A stretch of 64,000 nucleotides of DNA from Polyangium jinanense (GTDB lineage: Bacteria; Myxococcota; Polyangia; Polyangiales; Polyangiaceae). The stretch spans positions 62,001 to 126,000 of the forward strand of contig NZ_JAGTJJ010000031.1 of the NCBI RefSeq assembly GCF_028435365.1, in the 5' to 3' direction. The notes beneath the pieces were generated by a model. It was not told the origin of the DNA and searched no databases. It saw only the letters and a list, made by a program, of their open reading frames with translations. Below, piece by piece: positions 1-8,675 of the stretch. The position numbers were made by a program, and so were the translations under genes. How positions within the stretch are numbered: the stretch's first letter is position 1; each line of letters begins with the position of its first letter.

Positions 1-1
1 G

Positions 2-52
2 GCGGTCGACGCTGTGATCACGGAAGCCAGCGAAGCGCTCGGCACCGTCTGA
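2..52 (+). CDS. C-terminal end of an unidentified gene (partial)
   Basis: One frame is open from the left edge and ends in TGA at 50-52, giving the tail AVDAVITEASEALGTV. The composition is plausible for an Ala-rich C-terminus, but sixteen residues cannot identify a family. It is listed only because the window edge cuts it. It could be a chance open frame. Confidence 0.3.
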   Translation, partial: AVDAVITEASEALGTV

Positions 53-98
53 AGCGTGACACGCGGACGCGTACGCCTCCTCTCGTGCATGCCCGTCA

Positions 99-167
99 TG
101 CTGCATGTGCAGCACGAATTCGCGCAATGATTGCCGGCTATTCTGCGCGCTCTTCGCACATGCAGCA
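99..167. promoter_or_regulatory. Large nested dyad upstream of the 2-oxoacid dehydrogenase operon
   Basis: TGCTGCATGTGC (99-110) is the perfect reverse complement of GCACATGCAGCA (156-167). Inside it CGCGCA (121-126) pairs with TGCGCG (144-149). The left arm is also part of a local palindrome, TGCTGCATGTGCAGCA (99-114). It lies 90-160 bases before the E1 alpha start, where an operator or leader structure would sit. It could also be the terminator of the gene on its left, but no T-run follows. Confidence 0.5.
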
Positions 168-255
168 GTCACGACGCGGCGTGTTGTAAAATGGCGTGAT
201 CTGCGCTTGGCCCCTGGCCATTCTGTCGCCCTTTGACTACGGTCCGGGCGCCATC

Positions 256-1449
256 ATGAGCACTGCCACCCAACCCGCATCGAGCCTCGCCTCCACTGCC
301 TCGGGGGGCAGCATGGAAGGCTCCGCCCACCCGGTCGCGCGGCATCCGCTCGACGCGCACGCGCCTGACGTCGTGCGTGTTCTCCGCGACGACGGCACCC
401 TCGATCCGACGAATGATCCTGGTCTTCGCAGCGACGAGGTGCTCACCCTTTACCGCGCGATGGTGCGCGCGCGCTTGCTCGACGAGCGCCTCGTCCTCCT
501 GCAACGGCAGGGGCGCATCGGCTTCCACATCGGCTGCAAGGGCGAGGAGGCGAGCATCCTCGGCAGCGCCTTCGCCATGCGGCAGAACGACTGGATCTTC
601 CCGTGCTACCGCGAGTTTGCCGCGGCGCTCTGGCGCGGGATGCCCCTCCAGCGGTACGTCGACAACATGTTCGGCAACGCGAACGACCCCGTGAAGGGTC
701 GCCAGATGCCGGACCACTACACGTGGAAGAGCGGCAAGTTCGGCTCGGTCAGCTCGCCGATCGGCACCCAGATCACGCAGGCCGTCGGGTTTGCCTGGGC
801 CGCGAAGACCCGCAAGGAGGACACGGCGGTCCTCGTGTACTTCGGCGACGGCGCCACGAGCTCGAACGAGTTCCACAACGGCATGAACTTCGCGGGCGTC
901 TTCAAGGCCCCGACGGTCTTCTTCTGCCGCAACAACGGCTGGGCCATCAGCGTGCCGACCGAGCGGCAGACCGCGAGCGAGACCTTCGCGCAGAAGGGCA
1001 TCGCCTACGGCGTCCCCGGCGTTCGTTGCGACGGCAACGACCTCTTCGCCGTCGTCAAGGTGACGCGTGACGCGGTCGCTCGTGCCGCGCGTGGGGAAGG
1101 CCCGACGATCATCGAGGCGCTCACCTACCGGCTCGAAGGTCACTCGACGAGCGACGATCCCAAGGCGTACCGGCCCGAGGCGGGCCTCGATTCCTGGCGC
1201 CGCCTCGACCCGATCCCGCGCCTGCGCCGGTACATCGAGCGCACGATCGGCTGGACCGACGCGCAGGACAAGGAGCTCGAGACCGAGCTCGACGCCGAGC
1301 TCAAGGCTGCGATCGCGGTCTCCGAGAAGACCCAGGCGCCCCCGCTCGAGTCGCTCTTCGAAGACGTCTACGGCGAGCTGCCCTGGCACCTGCAAGAGCA
1401 GCGGGACGAGCTTCTGCGCGGCCCGCGCGCCAAGGGGCACGGCCACTGA
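256..1449 (+). CDS. 2-oxoacid dehydrogenase E1 component, alpha subunit (pyruvate or branched-chain type)
   Basis: Thiamine-diphosphate-dependent decarboxylase subunit that pairs with the next gene product to oxidatively decarboxylate a 2-oxoacid and load the acyl group on E2. The 397-residue length fits the alpha2beta2 E1 family. The ThDP fold motif is clear: GDG at residues 197-199 and the closing NN at 226-227. The RQGRIGF and GRQMPDHY segments resemble branched-chain 2-oxoacid dehydrogenase alpha subunits, but pyruvate cannot be excluded. I chose ATG 256; an in-frame GTG at 196 would add 20 unconvincing residues. It is first of three genes (E1 alpha, E1 beta, E2); no E3 gene is present here. 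Confidence 0.9.
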   Translation: MSTATQPASSLASTASGGSMEGSAHPVARHPLDAHAPDVVRVLRDDGTLDPTNDPGLRSDEVLTLYRAMVRARLLDERLVLLQRQGRIGFHIGCKGEEASILGSAFAMRQNDWIFPCYREFAAALWRGMPLQRYVDNMFGNANDPVKGRQMPDHYTWKSGKFGSVSSPIGTQITQAVGFAWAAKTRKEDTAVLVYFGDGATSSNEFHNGMNFAGVFKAPTVFFCRNNGWAISVPTERQTASETFAQKGIAYGVPGVRCDGNDLFAVVKVTRDAVARAARGEGPTIIEALTYRLEGHSTSDDPKAYRPEAGLDSWRRLDPIPRLRRYIERTIGWTDAQDKELETELDAELKAAIAVSEKTQAPPLESLFEDVYGELPWHLQEQRDELLRGPRAKGHGH

Positions 1450-1500
1450 TCCTCGGGGAAACCCGCCCTCCTTTCGAGAAGGTCACGGAGAGATAGCACG

Positions 1501-2475
1501 ATGCCTCAGATGAACATGGTCCAGGCCATCAACGACGCCCTCCGCCACGAGATGCGGCGCGACAATCGCGTCGTCGTCCTCGGCGAGGATGTCGGGAAGG
1601 TCGGCGGCGTCTTCCGCGTCACGCAGGGCCTCTTCGACGAGTTCGGCGACGACCGCGTGATCGACACCCCGCTGTCCGAGGGTGGCATCATCGGCACCGC
1701 GATCGGCATGGCCCTCTACGGCCTGGTTCCGGTCCCCGAGATCCAGTTCTCCGACTTCATCTTCCCCGCGTACGATCAGATCGTCTCCGAGCTGGCGAAG
1801 TACCGCTATCGCTCGGGCGGCGAGTATCCGGCGAAGCTCGTCATCCGCACGCCCACGGGCGGCGGCATTCGCGGCGGCCACTACCACTCGCAGTCGCCCG
1901 AGGCGCAGTTCATCCACGTCGCGGGCCTCAAGGTGGTTTGTCCGTCGAACCCGGCCGACGCGAAGGGCCTGCTCCTCGCCTCGATCCGCGACCCGGATCC
2001 GGTCCTCTTCTTCGAGCCGAAGCGCATCTACCGCGCGGCGAAGGGCGAGGTCCCCGAGGGGGATCACACGGTCCCGCTCGGCAAGGCCAGCGTCGTGCGC
2101 AAGGGTCAGCACGTCACGATCGTCGTCTGGGGCGCGATGCTCTACGAGGCGCTCGACGCGGCGAACCAGGCGGCGGCGCAGGGCATCGACTGCGAGATCA
2201 TCGACCTGCGCACGCTCTGGCCGCTCGACATCGACACGATCCTCACGTCGGTGAAGAAGACGGGCCGCGTGGTCGTGGTGCACGAGGCGCCGAAGAGCTG
2301 CGGGCTCGGCGGCGAGATCGTCGCGCTCATCAACGAGAAGGCCTTCCTCCACCTCGAGGCGCCGCCGAAGCGCGTGACCGGCTTCGACACGCCGTTCCCG
2401 TACACGCTCGAGATGGAGTACCTGCCGCTCTCCCACCGCATCCTGCCGGCGATCATCGAGACCGCGAGGTACTGA
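1501..2475 (+). CDS. 2-oxoacid dehydrogenase E1 component, beta subunit
   Basis: Beta subunit of the E1 heterotetramer; it contributes the rest of the ThDP pocket and the E2-binding surface. At 324 residues it has the usual length. GEDVGKVGGVF near residue 23, the TPLSEGGIIG segment and the C-terminal transketolase domain are typical. An SD-like GGAGAG lies about 10 bases before ATG 1501. It starts 51 bases after the alpha gene, and only one base separates its stop from the E2 start, so the three proteins are probably made from one mRNA in matched amounts. Confidence 0.93.
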   Translation: MPQMNMVQAINDALRHEMRRDNRVVVLGEDVGKVGGVFRVTQGLFDEFGDDRVIDTPLSEGGIIGTAIGMALYGLVPVPEIQFSDFIFPAYDQIVSELAKYRYRSGGEYPAKLVIRTPTGGGIRGGHYHSQSPEAQFIHVAGLKVVCPSNPADAKGLLLASIRDPDPVLFFEPKRIYRAAKGEVPEGDHTVPLGKASVVRKGQHVTIVVWGAMLYEALDAANQAAAQGIDCEIIDLRTLWPLDIDTILTSVKKTGRVVVVHEAPKSCGLGGEIVALINEKAFLHLEAPPKRVTGFDTPFPYTLEMEYLPLSHRILPAIIETARY

Positions 2476-2476
2476 G

Positions 2477-3958
2477 ATGGCAAGCTTCGAGTTCAAGCTG
2501 CCCGACATCGGCGAGGGCGTCACCGAAGGCGAGATCGTCAAGTGGCTCGTCGCGCCGGGCGACATCGTCAAGGAAGACCAGCCGATGGTCGAGGTGATGA
2601 CGGACAAAGCGACCGTCACGATCACCGCGCCGAAGGCCGGCAAGATCCTGGAAACGCGCGCCAAGGAGGGTCAGGTCGTCGCCGTGCACTCGGTGCTCGT
2701 CGTGTTCGATCTCGACGGCGACAAACCCGCGGCCGCGCCTGCGGTTGCGCTCGCGCCCGCCGTGGCGGCCGAGCCGACGGCGGCGAGCACGCCCAAGGCA
2801 GTGAAGAATGATGGCCCGGCCGCGACGGCGGTCGGTGACATCAAGGAGGACCTGCCCGGCATGAACCTCATGCCGCTCGGCTCCTCGCACACGACGAACG
2901 GCATCACGGCGGCGCCCGTGGCCGCGTACTACAACGAAAAACCCCTCGCCACGCCGGCCACGCGCAAGCTCGCGCGGGATCTCGGCGTGGATCTGCGTCG
3001 GGTCTCGCCCACGGGCCCGAGTGGTCGGGTCACGAAGGACGACGTCCGCGGCGCGAGCACGGCGACCACGCCGGTGCCTCTCGCGATGCACACGGCCGTG
3101 ACCGCGCACGTGCCGGAGTCGCTTCCGACGGCGCCCGCGCCGCTGCCGAAGCCCATCGCGGCGGGCGAGCCGCACCCCGCGGCCGCGCCTGCCCCGGTCA
3201 CGGCGAAGGCTCCTGCGCCCATGCGGGTCCCGCCGCCTCCGGCCGGCGAGGAGTCGCTGGAAGAGCGGATCCCGCTGCGCGGCATGCGCAGGCGGATCTT
3301 CGACCAGATGAGCCGCTCGAAGCACACCGCGGCGCACTTCACGTTCGTCGAGGAGTGCGACGTCACGGCGCTGAAGGAGCTCCGCGCGCGCCTCAAGCCC
3401 GCGGCGGACAAGGCAAACGTGAAACTCACGTTCTTGCCGTTCTTCGTGAAGGCCGTCGTCGCCGCGCTGAAGAAGCACCCCTCGCTGAACAGCGCCTTCG
3501 ACGAGACCACGCAAGAGATCGTGCAGCGCCGCTACTTCGACATCGGCATCGCGTCGGCCACCGACGCGGGACTCATCGTGCCTGTCGTGCGTCGCGCCGA
3601 TCGGAAGAGCATCCTCGACATCGCCCGGGACATCCAGCGCCTCGGCGACGACACGAAGGCCGGCAAGGTTCGGTCCGAGGACCTCGGCGGCTCCACGTTC
3701 ACGATCACCTCGCTTGGAGCGCAGGGCGGCCTCTTCGCGACGCCGATCCTGAACTTCCCCGAGGTCGCGATCCTCGGCATCCACCAGATGAAGCAGAAGC
3801 CGGTGGTGCGCGACGGTCAGATCGTGATCGGCGACGTGATGCTGCTGAGTTTGTCCTTCGACCACCGCATCATCGACGGCCACGTCGGCGCGGCGTTCGC
3901 CTACGAGATCATCGGGTACCTCGAGAACCCGGATCGCCTCTTCCTCGAAATGGCCTGA
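2477..3958 (+). CDS. 2-oxoacid dehydrogenase E2 component (dihydrolipoamide acyltransferase)
   Basis: Core acyltransferase of the complex; it carries the lipoyl arm and transfers the acyl group to CoA. Domain order in 493 residues: one lipoyl domain (1-80, lipoyl lysine K44 in MTDKATV), an Ala/Pro-rich linker, a peripheral-subunit-binding domain (about 156-192, PATRKLARDLGV), a second Ala/Pro linker, and the catalytic domain (about 260-493) ending with the active-site DHRIIDG (H463, D467). A single lipoyl domain fits branched-chain or Gram-positive-like PDH E2. The E3 partner must be encoded elsewhere. Confidence 0.93.
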   Translation: MASFEFKLPDIGEGVTEGEIVKWLVAPGDIVKEDQPMVEVMTDKATVTITAPKAGKILETRAKEGQVVAVHSVLVVFDLDGDKPAAAPAVALAPAVAAEPTAASTPKAVKNDGPAATAVGDIKEDLPGMNLMPLGSSHTTNGITAAPVAAYYNEKPLATPATRKLARDLGVDLRRVSPTGPSGRVTKDDVRGASTATTPVPLAMHTAVTAHVPESLPTAPAPLPKPIAAGEPHPAAAPAPVTAKAPAPMRVPPPPAGEESLEERIPLRGMRRRIFDQMSRSKHTAAHFTFVEECDVTALKELRARLKPAADKANVKLTFLPFFVKAVVAALKKHPSLNSAFDETTQEIVQRRYFDIGIASATDAGLIVPVVRRADRKSILDIARDIQRLGDDTKAGKVRSEDLGGSTFTITSLGAQGGLFATPILNFPEVAILGIHQMKQKPVVRDGQIVIGDVMLLSLSFDHRIIDGHVGAAFAYEIIGYLENPDRLFLEMA

Positions 3959-3967
3959 GGCCCTTCT

Positions 3968-3998
3968 CCCTCCCTCTCCACCGCGTGGAGAGGGAGGG
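3968..3998. terminator. Perfect 14-bp hairpin between convergent genes
   Basis: CCCTCCCTCTCCAC (3968-3981) pairs perfectly with GTGGAGAGGGAGGG (3985-3998) across a 3-nt loop. It lies in the 55-bp gap between the E2 stop and the stop of the convergent M48 gene, so it can serve both strands. Read on the minus strand it is preceded by a CTCACCC-rich tag, as in the hairpin at 33655-33678 (plus strand), suggesting a dispersed repeat family used as a bidirectional terminator. Confidence 0.65.
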
Positions 3999-4013
3999 CC
4001 GGGGTGGGTGAGG

Positions 4014-6089
4014 TCAAGCGGCCCCGGCTGCCTCCGGGGCCTGCTCCTCCGCCTCGTCCGTCTCCTCTTCGCCTGCGTCTTTCTTCGCCTTCGGTTTGCC
4101 CGCGGGGATGATCACGCCGTGGTTCATCGCCACGGCTTCGCGGATCTTCTGCGTCATCTGCTTCTCGATCTTCGCGCGGTCCCCGAACAGCGCCCAGACC
4201 TCCAGCGTGTCGTCGGGTGAGCCCTCGAGCGCGCGCTTCGGTAGCGCGTTCACCCACGCGAAACGATCTGCGGGCTTCGGGTGGCTGTCGTAGGGCGAGG
4301 GCTCGGCGTGGATCGCCTCGTCGACCGCCTTCTCGATCTCGGCCTCCTCCGGGGTTTTTCCGCGGACGCGGTAGCGGTAGAGGTTCGCGAGCGCGCGCTT
4401 CTCCTGGATCACCTCGGAGAGCGCGACTTGCGTGTGCACGTCGAAGCGGATCGACCGCTCGATCACGTGCTTCAGGCCCTCCGTGAACGCCTCCGCGCCG
4501 TACGCGAAGGCCGCCCATCGATCCGCGAGCACCTCCTGCAAGCGCGACGCGCCTTGCGAGATCCGCAGGAAGATCTTGTGGAAGCCGCTCACGAACAGCC
4601 ACGCCGGGTTGTACCAGGCCGCGGCTCCGCCCTGCGCGAGCGAGAGCGCCATCGTGAACACGCTCCGCCGCACGGCCAGCGCGAAGCCGCCGCCAGCCGT
4701 GTCCTCGTTGTGGAAATGCCCGTACTCGTGCGCCAGGACGGCCTTGAACGCGCCGATCGAGAAGCCGTCGAGCACGCCCGCGCCGAGCACGAGGCAACGC
4801 TCCGTGCGCCCCGTGAGCTGCCGGAGCAGGCCGCCGCGCTCGAAGACGCCCACGTCCGTCGTCGGCGTCATGTACACGTTGTCCACCGGCCGCGTGCCGA
4901 TGCGCCCGGCCACCTCTTCGAGCACGGCGCAGAGCTTCGGGTGCTCGGCGAGGTCGAGTTTGTCGCCGGGTTCGCTCTCCTTCGGCCGGAAGAAGATGCT
5001 CTTCAGCATCGCCCAGAGCGACACGAGCGTGAAGATCGCGACGATCGCCACGAGCTTCACGGGGATCCGCCCGATCGCGACGAAGCCGTAAATGATGCCG
5101 CCGCCCGCGACGAGCACGAGCGACATCACGATCGGGAGGCTGATGTAGTAGTAGGCGCAGCAGGCCCAGAGCACGACGCCGTAGATGCGCCGCAGCCACT
5201 TGTCCGCGCCCGTCGCGTTCTCGTCCGCCGACTTCGGCACGGCCGTCGCCGCGCGCAGCGTCAGCTTGCTGAGCACCCCTCCGAGCCCGAGCAGTGCGGC
5301 GAGCCCCGCGAGCCACCCGAGGAAGCCGTAGAGGAGCGTCGTGCCGTATCGCTCGTAAAACGGCATCGCCTCCTCGTACTGGCCCTTGAGCGACGTGTAG
5401 GTCTGGTCGTCGAGGCCCAGCGATTTCGCGCGATCGAGCTTCCCGATGGCGTCGCCGAGTTTGCCCTCGGACGCGTCGACCATCGACGCGTAGAGGTGCG
5501 TCGGGGCGAACTCCGGGGCGATGCGCTCGAGCGCGCGCGAGCAGGTCCGCAGGTGATCGAAGCGGCTGTTCTGGAGCGCGGACTCGCAGACGAGGAGCTG
5601 GGCGAACTTGTCGTCGGGTTTTCGCGCCGCGGCCGAGGTCGCGAGCTCGAACGCTTCTCGCACCTCGGACATGTTCGGCGTCGTGCCTTGCGGCCGCATC
5701 AGGAGCGCTTGCGCCAGCGCGGCCTTGTTTTCGGCCACGTCCTCGGTCGCGAGCGCCTTGCGACAGAGCGCGACGGCCTCGTTCCGCGCGTCCTGGTGGA
5801 GCTTCACCGTGCAGAGTCTTCGCGTCGCGGCCGAGAACTTCGGCACGCGCGCGCGCACCTTCTCGTAGAGCTCTGCGGCGCCCGCGAGATCGCCGCGCTC
5901 GCGGGCCGCGTTTGCCTCGGCAAACACCTTTGCCGCGTCGGGATCGAGCTTCTGGATCTGCTCGGCGAGCTCCCGCTCGAAGGCTCCCTCGTCAGCGGCC
6001 TTCCCGTCCGCGGACGTGAGCAAACCCGCGAGGGCGAGGAGCAACGCTCCTCCAAACCGCGAAGCACGTTTCCCCGACGTATCCTGCAT
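4014..6089 (-). CDS. Membrane-bound M48-family zinc metallopeptidase with N-terminal TPR region
   Basis: Probable envelope protease. From ATG 6089 (an SD-like GGAGGAGG lies upstream) the 691-residue protein begins with a signal-like hydrophobic stretch (about 10-28), followed by TPR-type helices (about 35-230). Transmembrane segments lie near 250-272 and in the 296-363 block. The catalytic HEYGH is at 454-458, with a downstream EVLADRWAA segment that fits the third zinc ligand of M48 peptidases. The C-terminus is rich in Lys/Glu/Ala. In-frame codons up to 6275 are open but look non-coding. It converges on the E2 gene and seems to be transcribed alone. The substrate is unknown. Confidence 0.85.
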   Translation of the reverse strand: MQDTSGKRASRFGGALLLALAGLLTSADGKAADEGAFERELAEQIQKLDPDAAKVFAEANAARERGDLAGAAELYEKVRARVPKFSAATRRLCTVKLHQDARNEAVALCRKALATEDVAENKAALAQALLMRPQGTTPNMSEVREAFELATSAAARKPDDKFAQLLVCESALQNSRFDHLRTCSRALERIAPEFAPTHLYASMVDASEGKLGDAIGKLDRAKSLGLDDQTYTSLKGQYEEAMPFYERYGTTLLYGFLGWLAGLAALLGLGGVLSKLTLRAATAVPKSADENATGADKWLRRIYGVVLWACCAYYYISLPIVMSLVLVAGGGIIYGFVAIGRIPVKLVAIVAIFTLVSLWAMLKSIFFRPKESEPGDKLDLAEHPKLCAVLEEVAGRIGTRPVDNVYMTPTTDVGVFERGGLLRQLTGRTERCLVLGAGVLDGFSIGAFKAVLAHEYGHFHNEDTAGGGFALAVRRSVFTMALSLAQGGAAAWYNPAWLFVSGFHKIFLRISQGASRLQEVLADRWAAFAYGAEAFTEGLKHVIERSIRFDVHTQVALSEVIQEKRALANLYRYRVRGKTPEEAEIEKAVDEAIHAEPSPYDSHPKPADRFAWVNALPKRALEGSPDDTLEVWALFGDRAKIEKQMTQKIREAVAMNHGVIIPAGKPKAKKDAGEEETDEAEEQAPEAAGAA

Positions 6090-6346
6090 CCCTCCCACGG
6101 TGCCTCCTCCCCGTTCTTCCGCATCGTACCCGACCGGGCCACGGCATTGCGATCCCGATGGCTCCGCTGCGGCGGGCGAGCCCGACCGGCGTTCGGGCTC
6201 CCGCTTCCGTTGGGGCACCTTTTGTTCGATCCGTCGTCTTGGCAGCCGATCGTTGACGCGGCCGGGGGTTGTCACCTAAGACGAAGCGCCGAGGAGCCCC
6301 CTCGTACGCAATCTGGGCTCCCGTGTTGCGAGGAGACACGTCACCG

Positions 6347-7477
6347 ATGCGCTTCCGCCAGTTCCTGCCACTGCTCTTGATCTCTGCCGCGGCGTTCGCA
6401 GGCGCTGCCGGCTGCGGCGAGCGTGAGGCCACGCCGCTCCCGTTCCAGCAGAAGAAGAAGGGGGCGAACGCCTCCGCAGAGGCCGCGAAGCTCGCGGAGC
6501 TCGACCTCGCGGACATGAAGAACAACTTCGGCACGCTGCCCGCCAAGTACGAGGCGAAGAGCGGCGAGACCGACACGAACCCGATCACGCCCGACAAGGT
6601 CGCTCTCGGCCGCCAGCTCTACTTCGACACGCGGCTCTCGAAGAACCAGGACCTCTCGTGCAACTCGTGCCACCTGCTCGACAAGTTCGGCGTCGACGGC
6701 ACGAAGGTCTCGAAGGGCCACAAAGGCCAGCTCGGCGGCCGCAACGCGCCCACCGTGTACAACGCCGGCGGGTTCGTCGCGCAGTTCTGGGACGGCCGCG
6801 CGGGCACGCTCGAAGATCAGGCCAAGGGCCCGATCCTGAACCCGGTCGAGATGGCGATGAAGGACGAGGCGAGCGTCGTCGCGGTGCTCGAGTCGATCCC
6901 GGGCTACGAAGACGCCTTCAAGAAGGCCTTCCCCGACGACAAGGAGCCGATCTCGTACGACAACCTGGCGAAGGCGATCGGCGCGTTCGAGCGGCAGCTC
7001 GTGACGCCGTCGCGCTTCGACAAGTACATGGCCGGCGACAAGGGCGCGCTGACGGATCAGGAGCGCGCGGGCCTGACGAAGTTCGTGCAGAACGGCTGCA
7101 CCTCGTGCCACAGCGGCAGCGCGCTCGGCGGCTCGACCTTCCAGAAGCTCGGCCTGATCAAGGCGTACCCGAACCAGAAGGATCTCGGCCGCTACGAGGT
7201 CACGAAGAAGGAAGAAGACAAGATGGTCTTCCGGGTCCCGACGCTGCGCAACGTGGCGGAGACGGGCCCGTGGTTCCACGACGGCGCCTTCGATCGGCTG
7301 GAGGCGGCGGTGCAGGCGATGGCCTACCACCAGCTCGGCAAGGAGCTGCCCGAGGCGGACGTCGCGGACATCGTGGCCTTCCTGAAATCGCTGACGGGCG
7401 AGATCCCGCAGGAGTACATCAAGAAGCCCGAGCTGCCCGCGAACGGCGAGAAGACGCCCGGCCCCGATCCCACGTGA
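6347..7477 (+). CDS. Dihaem cytochrome c peroxidase / MauG-type lipoprotein
   Basis: Periplasmic dihaem peroxidase that reduces hydrogen peroxide with electrons from small cytochromes, or a MauG-like relative. The 376 residues include two c-haem sites, CNSCH (105-109) and CTSCH (251-255), and the family segments NAPTVYN, FWDGRAGTLEDQ and PTLRNVAETGPWFHDGAF. The N-terminus has a lipobox ending AAGC, so it is probably lipid-anchored, whereas classical CcpA is soluble. ATG 6347 has a GAGGAG about 13 bases upstream. Its promoter must lie between it and the divergent M48 gene. Confidence 0.92.
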   Translation: MRFRQFLPLLLISAAAFAGAAGCGEREATPLPFQQKKKGANASAEAAKLAELDLADMKNNFGTLPAKYEAKSGETDTNPITPDKVALGRQLYFDTRLSKNQDLSCNSCHLLDKFGVDGTKVSKGHKGQLGGRNAPTVYNAGGFVAQFWDGRAGTLEDQAKGPILNPVEMAMKDEASVVAVLESIPGYEDAFKKAFPDDKEPISYDNLAKAIGAFERQLVTPSRFDKYMAGDKGALTDQERAGLTKFVQNGCTSCHSGSALGGSTFQKLGLIKAYPNQKDLGRYEVTKKEEDKMVFRVPTLRNVAETGPWFHDGAFDRLEAAVQAMAYHQLGKELPEADVADIVAFLKSLTGEIPQEYIKKPELPANGEKTPGPDPT

Positions 7478-7498
7478 TCGGTTCGTCCCCCCTAGCGT

Positions 7499-7528
7499 GG
7501 GCGGCGGAAATCGAATAAACCGCCGCCC
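7499..7528 (+). promoter_or_regulatory. 9-bp hairpin ending exactly at the prfB start codon
   Basis: GGGCGGCGG (7499-7507) pairs with CCGCCGCCC (7520-7528) around a 12-nt A-rich loop; the next base begins the prfB ATG. No Shine-Dalgarno lies between the stem and the start. It may end the peroxidase transcript or control translation of prfB. A similar stem abuts the start codon of the gene at 12787-13695. Confidence 0.5.
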
Positions 7529-8675
7529 ATGCTGTCCGAGACCCGCGAGAAAATCGAAGACCTTAAAAGGCGCTATGCGGCGCTAAGGGGGCATCTTTGA
7601 CGTCCCCAAGCTGTCCCGCATGCTCGCCGAGCTGACGCAAAAGTCGCTCGAGCCTGGTTTCTGGAACGATCAAACGAAGGCGCAGGCCACGTTGCGCAAG
7701 CGCGCGGACGTCGAGCAGAAGCTTGAGGTCGCGCAGACGCTCGGCCGCGCGATCGACGACACCGCCGAGTACCTGGAGCTCGCGGCCGCCGAGAACGACG
7801 ACGCCGCGATCGCCGACTGCGAGAAGCAAGTCGTCGAGCTCGATGCGCGCCTGCGCAAGGTCGAGCTCGAACGGATGCTGAGCGGGCCGGCCGATCAGTC
7901 GAACGCGATCGTCAGCATCCACCCGGGCGCCGGCGGCACGGACGCCAAGGACTGGGCCTCGATGCTGCTCCGCATGTACCTGCGCTTCTGCGAGAGGCGC
8001 GGCTACAAGACGGAGATCATCGACTACCAGGACGGCGACGAGGCCGGCATCGACGCCGTCTCGTTCACCGTCTCGGGGCCGGGCGCCTACGGCTATCTGC
8101 GCTCGGAGACCGGCGTGCATCGGCTCGTGCGCATGAGCCCGTTCAACGCGGATCACACGCGACAAACCGCGTTCGCCGCGGTCGAGATCACGCCTGATGT
8201 CGGCGACGACATCCAGATCGAGGTCAACGAGAAGGACATCGAGATCACGACGATGCGCGCCGGCGGCAAGGGCGGGCAGAACGTGAACAAGGTCGAGACG
8301 GCGGTCCGGCTCCGATACCTTCCCGATCCGACGATCAACATCGTCTGCCGCGCCGAGCGCAGCCAGCATCAGAACCGGGCGATGGCGCTCAAGATGCTGA
8401 AGGCGAAGCTCTACGAGCGCGAGCTCGCGCGGCGCGACGCCGAGAACGCCGCGTACCAGGCCTCGAAGACCGCGATCAACTTCGGCAGCCAGATCCGCAA
8501 CTACGTGCTCGCCCCCTACCGCCTCGTGAAGGACGTGCGGACCGCGACGGAGTCGGGCAACGTGGACGCGGTGCTCGACGGGGATCTCGACTCGTTCATC
8601 GAGGCGTACCTCATGGCCGCGGCGGGCGGCACGCTGAAGAAGGGCGGCCAGGTGGTCGCAGAGGACGACGCGTGA
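7529..8675 (+). CDS. prfB: Peptide chain release factor 2 with programmed +1 frameshift
   Basis: RF2 releases finished proteins at UGA and UAA. The gene is split: ATG 7529 opens a 23-codon frame ([20 protein letters not shown] then GHL) ending in CTT TGA C at 7595-7601, with an SD-like AGGGGG just before. A +1 shift there enters the main frame at GAC 7599, giving about 381 residues. This is the classic RF2 autoregulatory site: low RF2 lets the ribosome shift at UGA. SPF (203-205) and GGQ (248-250) are present. The stop overlaps lysS by GTGA, the same prfB-lysS neighbourhood as in E. coli. Confidence 0.95.

Noticed and set aside
4281..6380. A 699-residue plus-strand frame opposite the M48 protease
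   Set aside because: Arg-rich shadow with no motif; HEYGH and TPRs are on the minus strand.
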